Shown here: positions 1 through 5,193 of the stretch, piece after piece
How positions within the stretch are numbered: position 1 is the first letter of the stretch
Layout of the letters: each line of letters starts with the position of its first letter
Assembly: GCA_022571825.1 (NCBI GenBank)
Contig: JACZXC010000161.1
Coordinates: 1-6,783 of the forward strand
Length of the DNA stretch: 6,783 nucleotides
Origin: Myxococcales bacterium
GTDB lineage: Bacteria > Myxococcota_A > UBA9160 > SMWR01
Direction of reading: 5' to 3'
The notes under the pieces: model-generated
Told to the model about the DNA's origin: nothing
The model's database searches: none
The model's input: the letters and a program-made list of their open reading frames with translations, nothing else
Translations under genes and position numbers: made by a program

Positions 1-774
1 CGGCATGGCGACGAAGTTCAGACCCGGAACCAGGTAGGTGAGAAACGCCGCGCTGCCGAAGCCCAGCATGGCGGGAACGTCGGAGCCGACCCATCGACGC
101 TTTCCCGCAAACGACAGCCGGCGCCGGTCCAGGGCATGACTCGCGTAGTCCAGGGGCAAGAACAGAATCGTGAAGCCCAAGATCAAGGGGCCCGTAACGA
201 CGTGGGCACCCGGGATCAGGAAGCCGAGGCCAGCGAGTGCGCCGACCACGCTCAGATAGAACGCGACCCGCCGGAGCTCCTCCCCGAGCGCACGACCGCC
301 CTCACGCAGAACCTCGAGCGGGCCCGATCCGGTGTCATCGACCCCCGTGCCCGTCACGATCCGCTCGACTCGAAGGGACAACAGATCGTGAAACGGCGAC
401 GCGAGCAGACCCGCGACGACAGTGGCCGCCACCAGGCAGGCTCCAGCGACGACGAGAAACAGAAGCGCCCCCATCACCGCGAACGCGAGACGGGCGGGTC
501 CCACCCAGAGCCACGTGATCCAGTGCGCCGCCTCGATCGTGGGGATCCATCCGGTGACTCCGGAGTGAATCTCGGCGGCGTAGCTGACGACGAAGGCGAT
601 CGCAGCCACAAAGGCCCCCAGCGAGAGCAGCATCGAGACCAGCGCGAGGCTCCAGAGGCGGCGTTCGCGGAGCAGGAGGCGACCGCCTTCGAGGGGCAAC
701 CCGAACGCCGCGACCGCTCTCCTCGCCGGGCCCAGGTTGGCGACCCCCGTCGCCTTTTCCTCAGGCCTCGGCAC
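1..774 (-). CDS. EI24/CysZ-family integral membrane protein, C-terminus cut by window edge
   Basis: 258 codons are open from a GTG at 774 to the left edge with no stop. The product is a multi-pass inner-membrane protein. Hydrophobic segments lie at about residues 41-63, 95-122, 171-188, 193-208 and 234-250. Family-like motifs are ASPFHDLL (125-132), LDYASHALDRRRLSF (208-222) and VPGLNFVAMP (249-258). These match the EI24 domain found in CysZ (sulfate uptake) and in many uncharacterised relatives. Usual family length is about 250-270, so only a short tail should be missing. The GTG lies inside the end of the mutase gene (14-nt overlap) with no clear Shine-Dalgarno, which suggests translational coupling. 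The next in-frame candidate, a TTG at codon 26, would lose part of the conserved N-terminus. No sulfur-assimilation gene is visible nearby, so sulfate transport is only a family-level guess. The family call is fairly secure; the substrate is unknown. Confidence 0.8.
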   Translation of the reverse strand, partial: MPRPEEKATGVANLGPARRAVAAFGLPLEGGRLLLRERRLWSLALVSMLLSLGAFVAAIAFVVSYAAEIHSGVTGWIPTIEAAHWITWLWVGPARLAFAVMGALLFLVVAGACLVAATVVAGLLASPFHDLLSLRVERIVTGTGVDDTGSGPLEVLREGGRALGEELRRVAFYLSVVGALAGLGFLIPGAHVVTGPLILGFTILFLPLDYASHALDRRRLSFAGKRRWVGSDVPAMLGFGSAAFLTYLVPGLNFVAMP

Positions 775-2107
775 CGCCGATGCGATCGAGCAAGGCGTCT
801 CTCCTCTCAACCATCTGCTCGTGGGTGTCGGCCTCGAGATTCAGCCGTAGCACGGGTTCGGTATTGGACGGACGCAGGTTGAACCACCAGTCCCGATATC
901 GAACCAGCAGGCCGTCCAGGTGCGAGATCTCGACCGCGTCGCTGTGCTCACGTTCGATCCCCGCAAGCAGGCCCGCGACGTCGTCCACCCGACGGTTGAT
1001 CTCGCCGCTCGCCGAGTACCTGCGCAGCGGCGCCACCAGCTCGGAGAGCGACTTGCCCTCGAAGTCCAGCATGTCGAGGAGTGCGACGAATGCGGCAATT
1101 CCGTCGTCGGCGATGAGCGTCGGAGAGAACCGGAAGTACATATGGCCCGAGAGCTCTCCGGCGAAGATGGCGCCGACCTCGCGCATTCGCGCCTTGACGA
1201 ACGAATGTCCCACCCGACACATTTCGGGGATGCCGCCGGCGCGCTCGATTTCTTCGGCGGTGACGCGACTCGAGCGCAGATCGTAGAGAACTCGACCACC
1301 GGGGTGTCGGCGCAGCTGATGGCGAGCGAGCAACCCTGTGATCAGATCCGATGAAATCGGCTCCCCGAACTCGTCGGTGAAAACGGCGCGATCCGCGTCG
1401 CCGTCAAAGGCGACGCCGAAGTCCGCCCCGGTTCGCTTGACCGCCTCGCTGACGTCCCGGAGGTTCTCCAGCCGAAGTGGGTTCGCCTCATGGTTTGGGA
1501 AGGTTCCGTCGGGCTCGAAGTAGAGCCGTTCCACCTCGAGGTCGAGACGATCGAGCAGGGGCTCGAGACCGACACTGGCCATGCCGTTGCCGCAGTCGAT
1601 GGCGACGCGGAGCTTCGGCCGGCCGGCGCCCACGGCGAGCACATGATCGACGTATTCGTCTCGGATCTCGACGCGGCGGACCGAGCCCCTGGATGGGCGG
1701 GTGGCTTCGGCGCCCACCCGACCCGCGAGCTCTTCGATCTCCCGGAGTCCGCCCGCCTCCCCCACGGGAATGGCATGTTCGCGGCAGATCTTGAATCCGT
1801 TGTACTGGGCCGGATTGTGGGATGCGGTGATCATGATTCCGCCGCCGGCGTCGAGGTGTTCGACCGCGAAATAGAGCATCGGGGTCGCGACCCAATCGAG
1901 GTCGAGCACGGTGACGCCCTCTTCGGTGATACCGCGCACCAGGGCGTCAAACAGCTCCGGCGAGCTGCGGCGGGCATCCCGGCCCACCACCAGGGTCGCA
2001 GCCCCGAGATGGCGTGCGGCCCCACGACCCACGGCATGAGCGACCTCGGCATCGAGCTCATCGGGCACGACCCCGCGGATGTCGTAGGCCTTGAAAATCG
2101 AGGTCAC
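761..2107 (-). CDS. Phosphomannomutase/phosphoglucomutase (alpha-D-phosphohexomutase family)
   Basis: This 448-residue cytosolic enzyme interconverts hexose 6-phosphate and hexose 1-phosphate, feeding GDP-mannose and/or UDP-glucose synthesis for polysaccharide, LPS or glycan. All four active-site loops are visible. The phosphoserine loop is TASHNP (94-99, catalytic Ser96), followed by YNGFK. The Mg-binding loop is DGDADR (235-240). The sugar-specificity loop is GELSGH (317-322). The phosphate-binding loop is RPSNTEP (412-418). YDIRG at 8-12 and VGHSFVK at 299-305 are also typical. Length is normal for the AlgC/ManB-type bifunctional group, and the GEMSGH-like loop is compatible with both glucose and mannose substrates. 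The start is GTG at 2107, just ahead of the conserved FKAYDIRG. No good Shine-Dalgarno precedes it, so initiation may be weak or unusual. The gene follows tatA after a structured 356-bp gap and overlaps the downstream EI24-type gene. Exact substrate preference cannot be read from the sequence. Confidence 0.95.
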   Translation of the reverse strand: MTSIFKAYDIRGVVPDELDAEVAHAVGRGAARHLGAATLVVGRDARRSSPELFDALVRGITEEGVTVLDLDWVATPMLYFAVEHLDAGGGIMITASHNPAQYNGFKICREHAIPVGEAGGLREIEELAGRVGAEATRPSRGSVRRVEIRDEYVDHVLAVGAGRPKLRVAIDCGNGMASVGLEPLLDRLDLEVERLYFEPDGTFPNHEANPLRLENLRDVSEAVKRTGADFGVAFDGDADRAVFTDEFGEPISSDLITGLLARHQLRRHPGGRVLYDLRSSRVTAEEIERAGGIPEMCRVGHSFVKARMREVGAIFAGELSGHMYFRFSPTLIADDGIAAFVALLDMLDFEGKSLSELVAPLRRYSASGEINRRVDDVAGLLAGIEREHSDAVEISHLDGLLVRYRDWWFNLRPSNTEPVLRLNLEADTHEQMVERRDALLDRIGGAEA

Positions 2108-2164
2108 GTTCGCAGTGTAGACGTTCGCGCCGCACGAGCCCCGATTCGGCTTTAGGTAGGGCGG

Positions 2165-2218
2165 GGATGGCCCCAGATGCGGTGAGAGGGGGGCGTCGCC
2201 GATATTGGATGGCCCCAG
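2165..2218. repeat. 12-nt direct repeat GGATGGCCCCAG, 42-nt period
   Basis: GGATGGCCCCAG occurs at 2165-2176 and again, identical, at 2207-2218. Both copies lie in the non-coding gap upstream of the mutase gene. The repeats are not part of a coding sequence. They could be protein-binding sites or the remains of a repeat element. Confidence 0.75.
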
Positions 2219-2222
2219 TCAT

Positions 2223-2296
2223 ACGCCACTCGCAAGGCCGAAGGCCGCGCAGTGAGCCGAAGGCAAACGGAGGCGGGCCCCTGCAAGGAGTGGCGT
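2223..2296. repeat. Inner 9-bp inverted repeat with GCCGAAGGC units inside
   Basis: ACGCCACTC at 2223-2231 is the exact reverse complement of GAGTGGCGT at 2288-2296. It is nested within the outer inverted repeat. Between the arms, GCCGAAGGC occurs twice (2237-2245 and 2256-2264). Each copy is itself a GCC/GGC mini-hairpin with a GAA loop. An alternative fold pairs CACT (2227-2230) with AGTG (2251-2254) around a GGCC-GAA-GGCC hairpin (2236-2246). The arrangement looks like a folded element rather than random spacer. Confidence 0.6.
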
Positions 2297-2304
2297 CAAC
2301 GCAC

Positions 2305-2317
2305 CGCTCGGCGAGCG
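2305..2317. repeat. Short hairpin, 5-bp stem
   Basis: CGCTC (2305-2309), loop GGC, GAGCG (2313-2317) form a perfect small stem inside the repeat-rich gap. On its own it is weak; it matters only as part of the run of hairpins around it. Confidence 0.4.
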
Positions 2318-2383
2318 TGACGGGGGCTGCGCTTACCTTCGCTTCCGCCCCCCTCGCCCACCCGGGATCCTTTCCAACGTCGG

Positions 2384-2423
2384 ATCGGGGTGGACCCGAT
2401 GCCAGGCGAGCCGCAGGTTCGCC
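2384..2423. repeat. Two consecutive hairpins
   Basis: The first stem is ATCGGG (2384-2389) with CCCGAT (2395-2400), a perfect 6-bp stem with a 5-nt loop. The second is GGCGAGC (2405-2411) with GTTCGCC (2417-2423), a 7-bp stem containing one G-T (G-U) pair. Only four bases separate them, and a third hairpin follows at 2433-2449. They lie 3' of tatA on the minus strand, so they would be in its 3' untranslated RNA if that strand is read through. Confidence 0.5.
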
Positions 2424-2432
2424 GTGCGGGCA

Positions 2433-2449
2433 GGCGGGCTCTGCCCGCC
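2433..2449 (-). terminator. Possible terminator hairpin after tatA
   Basis: GGCGGGC (2433-2439), loop TCT, GCCCGCC (2443-2449) is a perfect 7-bp GC stem. It begins 14 nt beyond the tatA stop on the minus strand. There is no T-run after it in that direction, so it is not a classical intrinsic terminator. It could still pause polymerase or protect the 3' end of the tatA RNA. A competing stem, GGGCAG (2428-2433) with CTGCCC (2441-2446), is also possible. Confidence 0.4.
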
Positions 2450-2463
2450 GATAACCCGCTGAA

Positions 2464-2685
2464 CTAGCTGTCGTTGCGCGCCGTCTCCGCCGGCTTCTCG
2501 GTGCCCTCGGTGACGGTTTCGTGTTTCGGGGTCACGTCGATCGCGTCCTTGCCGGAAATGCCCGCCTTGAAGTTGCGGATGGCCTTTCCGACCCCGGACC
2601 CGAGCTCGGGCAGGCGGCGGGCGCCGAACAGGACGAGGACGATGCCGAGCACGATCAGGAGCTCGGTAGTTCCGATGCCGAACAT
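2464..2685 (-). CDS. tatA: Twin-arginine translocase subunit TatA
   Basis: This 73-residue inner-membrane protein is the pore-forming or membrane-weakening component of the Tat pathway, which exports folded proteins with twin-arginine signals. The layout is canonical. A very short N-terminus is followed by one membrane helix (about 6-20) with polar Glu8, then the FG hinge (20-21). The amphipathic helix starts ARRLPELGSGVGKAIRNFK (22-40), and a charged disordered tail follows. Length fits TatA/TatE (60-90 residues) rather than the longer TatB. The ATG at 2685 is preceded by GAGGT with six bases between, a good Shine-Dalgarno. No tatC is visible; separate location is common. The gene stands alone, with hairpins on both sides, so it may be its own transcription unit. 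Confidence 0.93.
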   Translation of the reverse strand: MFGIGTTELLIVLGIVLVLFGARRLPELGSGVGKAIRNFKAGISGKDAIDVTPKHETVTEGTEKPAETARNDS

Positions 2686-2696
2686 GATCTGACCTC

Positions 2697-2714
2697 GCCC
2701 GCGAGATCGCGGGC
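2697..2714. promoter_or_regulatory. 8-bp palindrome just upstream of the tatA ribosome-binding site
   Basis: GCCCGCGA (2697-2704), GA, TCGCGGGC (2707-2714) is a near-continuous 18-bp palindrome. It ends two bases from the GAGGT Shine-Dalgarno of tatA (minus strand). In DNA it could be an operator; in RNA it would form a hairpin beside the ribosome site. The symmetry is seen directly; the role is a guess. Confidence 0.4.
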
Positions 2715-2753
2715 TCGAGTCAGAAGGTGCCCATCGCCACCCCGGGGGTCAAG

Positions 2754-2773
2754 CATGGCGGTCTTCCGCCATG
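2754..2773 (-). terminator. Strong hairpin after the zinc-ribbon gene, possible terminator
   Basis: CATGGCGG (2754-2761), loop TCTT, CCGCCATG (2766-2773) is a perfect 8-bp stem with a tetraloop. It starts 10 nt past the stop of the zinc-ribbon gene on the minus strand, the expected place for a terminator. The bases that follow in that direction are CTTGACC, so there is no good T-run. A Rho-independent terminator is possible but not proven; an RNA-stability hairpin between two cistrons is the alternative. Confidence 0.45.
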
Positions 2774-2783
2774 GGCCGTCTCG

Positions 2784-4064
2784 TCAGGGCCTCTCGTCGC
2801 CGGGATTCGCGAGCACCACCAGCCGAAATTCTACGGCGGCAGCCGGCACCTCGAGGAACAGGGCTTGAAACGCCCGGCGTTCGCCGGTTGTCAACACCGT
2901 CTGCGCCAGTTGCCGCGCCCCTTCTTGCTGGTAGCGGGCCAGCCCTCGAGGATCCGACTCGCGGAGCGATCGGCGAGCCAGCAGGGGAGCGATCGGCGTC
3001 GCCGCGTTCTCCAGGGCCTGGCCCTCGGCATCGAAGAGCCGCACCGCGAGCCGAGGCGAACCCGGGCCCGGATCCGTCCTGCGGAGGGTCCCCGAAACCA
3101 CGAAGATCGGGCCCGCCGTGGTGTTCTCGATCCATCGGCCTGTCACCGACTCCATCACCATCCCCGCGACCACCGGGGACAGGGCGCCGGAGGCCGACAC
3201 GACGGTTCGCGCACCCAGGGCGCCATGAAAGGTGGCAGCAACCAGGACCAGGGTGACCATCCAGCCGACTCCATGCGCGATTCTTCCCAGCCAGATCGAG
3301 GCGGTGGAGGCTCTCGAAGCCACATCCACCGGAGCGGAGGTGAGACTCGCATCGACCTTGGATTCGTCGGCAGACGCGATCGAGAAAATCGAACCGATTG
3401 CGACGCCAGGGGTCTGCGGATCTTGGTCCGCTCCGGATTCGAATTCGGATGCGGTGGCGGGCGCAGCCTCGCCGATGGACTCCTCGGCGAGGTCCGGCGG
3501 GGGCGATTCGGTGCCGAGATCGGAGAAGTCGCGCGGGAGGCTCGCGTGGTCGACGAGATCGGGAATCGAGGGATCATCGGCCAGGTTGACCGCCTCGCCC
3601 GGGCCATCGACGAGGTCGGGAACCGAGGGATCATCCGCCAGGTTGGCGGCCTCGCCCGGATCCTCGGCGAGTTCGCCCCTGGCATCCGTGTCGGAGCTGG
3701 ACGCGCCCAGCATGTCATCCACGGCACTCTGGGCCACCGCCCCGGGGTCGACTGCGGGCCGGGAGGCATCGGCGATCTCGCCGAAGTCGTGGTTGAAGGT
3801 CCACTCGGGTTCCTCGGCGGCGTCTTGATTCGGATCGGCCGCCTCCGAGTCCGGCAGATCCTGGCTGGGCTCGGGAATCGACGGGGCAGACCCCGAGAGT
3901 GCCTCTTCGGCCGCGCGATGGACACGGTCCGAAGTAGAAAGCTCCGGAGGCTCGATCAGGAACGCGTGCTTGCACTGGGAGCAGCGCACACGGATCCCCT
4001 GCTTCGGAACCTTCGCGTCGTCCAGCTCGAATCGAGTCGAGCACTTCTCGCAGGTAACGATCAC
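2784..4064 (-). CDS. Zinc-ribbon membrane protein (MJ0042-type finger, DUF3426-like C-terminus)
   Basis: This 426-residue protein has three parts. The N-terminus is a zinc ribbon with CEKC (5-8) and CSQC (28-31), the usual MJ0042/zinc_ribbon_5 arrangement, with conserved F12 and the RVRC lead-in. Residues 40-255 are an acidic, Asp/Glu/Pro/Ser/Ala-rich and probably disordered linker that contains a 19-residue tandem repeat (136-173). A single membrane helix lies at about 264-284. The remaining 140 residues include FVVSGTLRR (321-329) and VRLFDAEGQAL (341-351), which resemble the DUF3426 extracytoplasmic domain seen in similar proteobacterial proteins. The finger should be cytosolic and the C-terminus periplasmic. 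The function of the family is not established. The start is GTG at 4064, with a GGGGGAG run shortly upstream, and places the finger at the very N-terminus as in relatives. The finger call is strong; the C-terminal family name is moderate. Confidence 0.85.
   Translation of the reverse strand: MIVTCEKCSTRFELDDAKVPKQGIRVRCSQCKHAFLIEPPELSTSDRVHRAAEEALSGSAPSIPEPSQDLPDSEAADPNQDAAEEPEWTFNHDFGEIADASRPAVDPGAVAQSAVDDMLGASSSDTDARGELAEDPGEAANLADDPSVPDLVDGPGEAVNLADDPSIPDLVDHASLPRDFSDLGTESPPPDLAEESIGEAAPATASEFESGADQDPQTPGVAIGSIFSIASADESKVDASLTSAPVDVASRASTASIWLGRIAHGVGWMVTLVLVAATFHGALGARTVVSASGALSPVVAGMVMESVTGRWIENTTAGPIFVVSGTLRRTDPGPGSPRLAVRLFDAEGQALENAATPIAPLLARRSLRESDPRGLARYQQEGARQLAQTVLTTGERRAFQALFLEVPAAAVEFRLVVLANPGDERP
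3551..3660 (-). repeat. 57-bp in-frame tandem repeat in the linker of the zinc-ribbon protein
   Basis: Two adjacent copies start at 3551 and 3608 (period 57 nt, 19 codons), with about six mismatches over the 53 bases compared. They encode PGEAANLADDPSVPDLVDG (residues 136-154) and PGEAVNLADDPSIPDLVDH (155-173). The high DNA identity points to a recent duplication. Because it preserves the reading frame, copy number could vary between strains without breaking the protein. Confidence 0.85.
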
Positions 4065-4173
4065 GCGCTCCCCCAGGGTCCGGCGAACCCGCGGATCCCC
4101 CCGGTGCTAGGGTCCTCTCGACTACGCCGTCAGCGGATGTTTCGGAGGTGAGGGCATTTCGCTTGAGTCCCCG
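4065..4173. promoter_or_regulatory. Divergent intergenic region between the zinc-ribbon and ATPase genes
   Basis: These 109 bases separate two divergently read units, so promoters for both directions should lie here or overlap the first codons. I cannot identify convincing -35/-10 boxes on either strand. The nearest minus-strand candidate, CTGACG and TAGCAC spaced 18, is poor. The clearest element is the perfect anti-16S match GGAGGTGA at 4144-4151. Confidence 0.4.
4144..4151 (+). promoter_or_regulatory. Perfect Shine-Dalgarno with disputed start codon
   Basis: GGAGGTGA is fully complementary to the conserved 16S rRNA 3' tail. It lies 25 bases from the TTG at 4174, which is too far for normal initiation, but seven bases (counted from GGAGG) before an in-frame ATT at 4156. 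It also overlaps a GTG at 4148 that opens a nine-codon frame ending in TGA at 4175-4177, overlapping the TTG. It therefore decides the start of the ATPase gene but does not point cleanly to a common start codon. Confidence 0.6.
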
Positions 4174-5193
4174 TTGAGTCACCGCGATGCGGCCCCTTCC
4201 GAGGCGTTCGGGGCCAGGTCGCCTCTGGGCTCACTCCTCGACCGTCGCCTGGTGATCGTCACCGGAAAGGGTGGTACGGGGAAGACAACCGTCGCCGCCG
4301 CTCTGGCGATCGCGGCATCCCGGGCCGGGAAGCGAGTCCTGGTCGCCGAGATGGGCCGGGGCGAGCACGTCCCCTGTCTTCTCGCGCCGGTCGCGCCGGC
4401 GGTGGGATACGCCGGGCGAGAGGTGATCGCCGGCGTGACCGTGATCCGCATCGACCCGCTCCAGGCCCTCGGCGAGTATCTGGCGCTGCAGCTGGGAGTT
4501 CGCTCTCCCGTGGATCGCGCTCTGGGAAACCGGAGCTTCCAACAACTCCTGGCCGCGGCCCCGGGCTGGCGTGAGCTGATTACCCTGGGCAAGGTCTGGC
4601 ACCTCGGCAAAATGACCCGGGACGACGGACAGCCCCACTACGACCTGATCGTCGTCGACGCCCCCTCCACCGGACACGGACTGACCCTCCTCGACGTACC
4701 ACGAGTGGTCGTCTCTGCGGTGCGGGCCGGCCCGCTGCGCCGCAACGCCGAGCGGGTCGAGCAGATGCTGGTCGACCCGGAGCACACGCTGTTGCTGCCG
4801 GTGGCGCTGGCTGAGGAGCTCCCGACCCGCGAAACCGCGGAGCTCGTGGAACGCCTGAGGCACCGGGTTGGCATCGCCGTAGACCGAGTCATCGTGAACG
4901 GAGTGTTTCCGCGGCCCTTCCCCCAGCAGGTGCCGGACCTCGATGCCCGACTCGCGCGCCTCCCGGACTCCACTCTGTCCGCGAACTTGCCCCGCCCGAG
5001 CACCCTGGCTGCGTGTGCGCACCATCTGCGCGCCCGATTCGAACTCAACCGCCATTACGTCGGCGAGCTCGCCCATCTCACCGGCTTGCCCGTGGTGATC
5101 CTTCCCTACCGGTTCGAGGGAATCGAGCACCCCGAATCGCTCACCGTCCTCGCGGACGCGCTGATCGGAGCGCCCCGCGCCGCTGCAGCATGA
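4174..5193 (+). CDS. Get3/ArsA-family ATPase, first subunit of a pair (BagA/Rv3679-like)
   Basis: This is a soluble P-loop ATPase of the SIMIBI/ArsA-Get3 class, 339 residues from TTG 4174. The deviant Walker A is GKGGTGKTT (31-39) with signature Lys32 and catalytic Lys37. The switch II region is VVDAPSTGHGLTLLDVP (161-177), close to the DTAPTGH motif of Get3. Where the family has switch I (DPAxS), the sequence reads EMGRGEHVP (59-67), so the catalytic aspartate is missing. Other pair-type motifs are AAPGWRELITLGKVW (128-142), PTRETAELVERL (217-228) and VIVNGVFP (239-246). The overall pattern recalls M. tuberculosis Rv3679. An in-frame stop at 4108 limits the start to ATT 4156 or TTG 4174; a GTG at codon 27 sits too close to the P-loop. 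The stop overlaps the next gene by ATGA, so the subunits are probably made together. Arsenite transport is unlikely, because no arsB or arsR is present. The client or cargo is unknown. Confidence 0.88.
   Translation: MSHRDAAPSEAFGARSPLGSLLDRRLVIVTGKGGTGKTTVAAALAIAASRAGKRVLVAEMGRGEHVPCLLAPVAPAVGYAGREVIAGVTVIRIDPLQALGEYLALQLGVRSPVDRALGNRSFQQLLAAAPGWRELITLGKVWHLGKMTRDDGQPHYDLIVVDAPSTGHGLTLLDVPRVVVSAVRAGPLRRNAERVEQMLVDPEHTLLLPVALAEELPTRETAELVERLRHRVGIAVDRVIVNGVFPRPFPQQVPDLDARLARLPDSTLSANLPRPSTLAACAHHLRARFELNRHYVGELAHLTGLPVVILPYRFEGIEHPESLTVLADALIGAPRAAAA

Larger units (their letters stand above)
2186..2355. repeat. Outer 10-bp inverted repeat of the structured gap
   Basis: GAGGGGGGCG at 2186-2195 is the exact reverse complement of CGCCCCCCTC at 2346-2355, so the arms enclose about 150 nt. 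A second G-run, GGGGGC at 2322-2327, could pair with the same C-run (GCCCCC, 2347-2352). The two pairings are mutually exclusive in any transcript. The G-tract composition means some of this could be chance, but the ten-base match is exact. Confidence 0.6.
2108..2463. other. 356-bp intergenic region rich in repeats and hairpins
   Basis: This gap lies between the stop of tatA and the start of the mutase gene, both on the minus strand. I see no convincing coding region. The plus-strand open frame at 2167-2454 is of arginine/glycine/proline-rich composition with no recognisable domain. The region holds a 12-nt direct repeat, two nested inverted repeats, two GCCGAAGGC units and at least four short perfect or near-perfect hairpins, listed separately. 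It could be an untranslated structured RNA, a dispersed repeat element of this genome, or a 3' processing/termination region of the tatA message combined with the 5' leader of the mutase. Confidence 0.7.

Noticed and set aside
136..882. Plus-strand open frame of 248 codons opposite the EI24-type and mutase genes
   Set aside because: The product is extremely rich in charged residues with no hydrophobic core. The opposite strand encodes a membrane protein with family motifs.
2108..2160. Promoter or leaderless start just upstream of the mutase GTG (TACACT about 10 bases before it)
   Set aside because: Only four of six bases fit a -10 box and there is no -35 at proper spacing, so this cannot be distinguished from chance.
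2167..2454. Plus-strand open frame of 95 codons in the repeat-rich gap
   Set aside because: It has low-complexity composition, no recognisable domain and no clear Shine-Dalgarno, and it runs through several hairpins. I treat the region as non-coding.
2725..2753. Minus-strand promoter for tatA beginning with TTGACC
   Set aside because: The -35-like TTGACC is attractive, but the bases 17-19 further on (CACCTT region) do not resemble a -10 box.
2727..4151. Long plus-strand open frame (474 codons) opposite the zinc-ribbon gene
   Set aside because: Its translation is Arg/Gly/His-rich with no motif, while the minus strand gives a well-formed zinc ribbon, membrane helix and repeat. It is a high-GC antisense shadow.
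5013..5189. N-terminal extension of the second ATPase
   Set aside because: The extra 59 residues are Arg/Pro-rich and lie within the first ATPase gene. The ATG at 5190 in an ATGA overlap puts the P-loop at the usual distance from the start.
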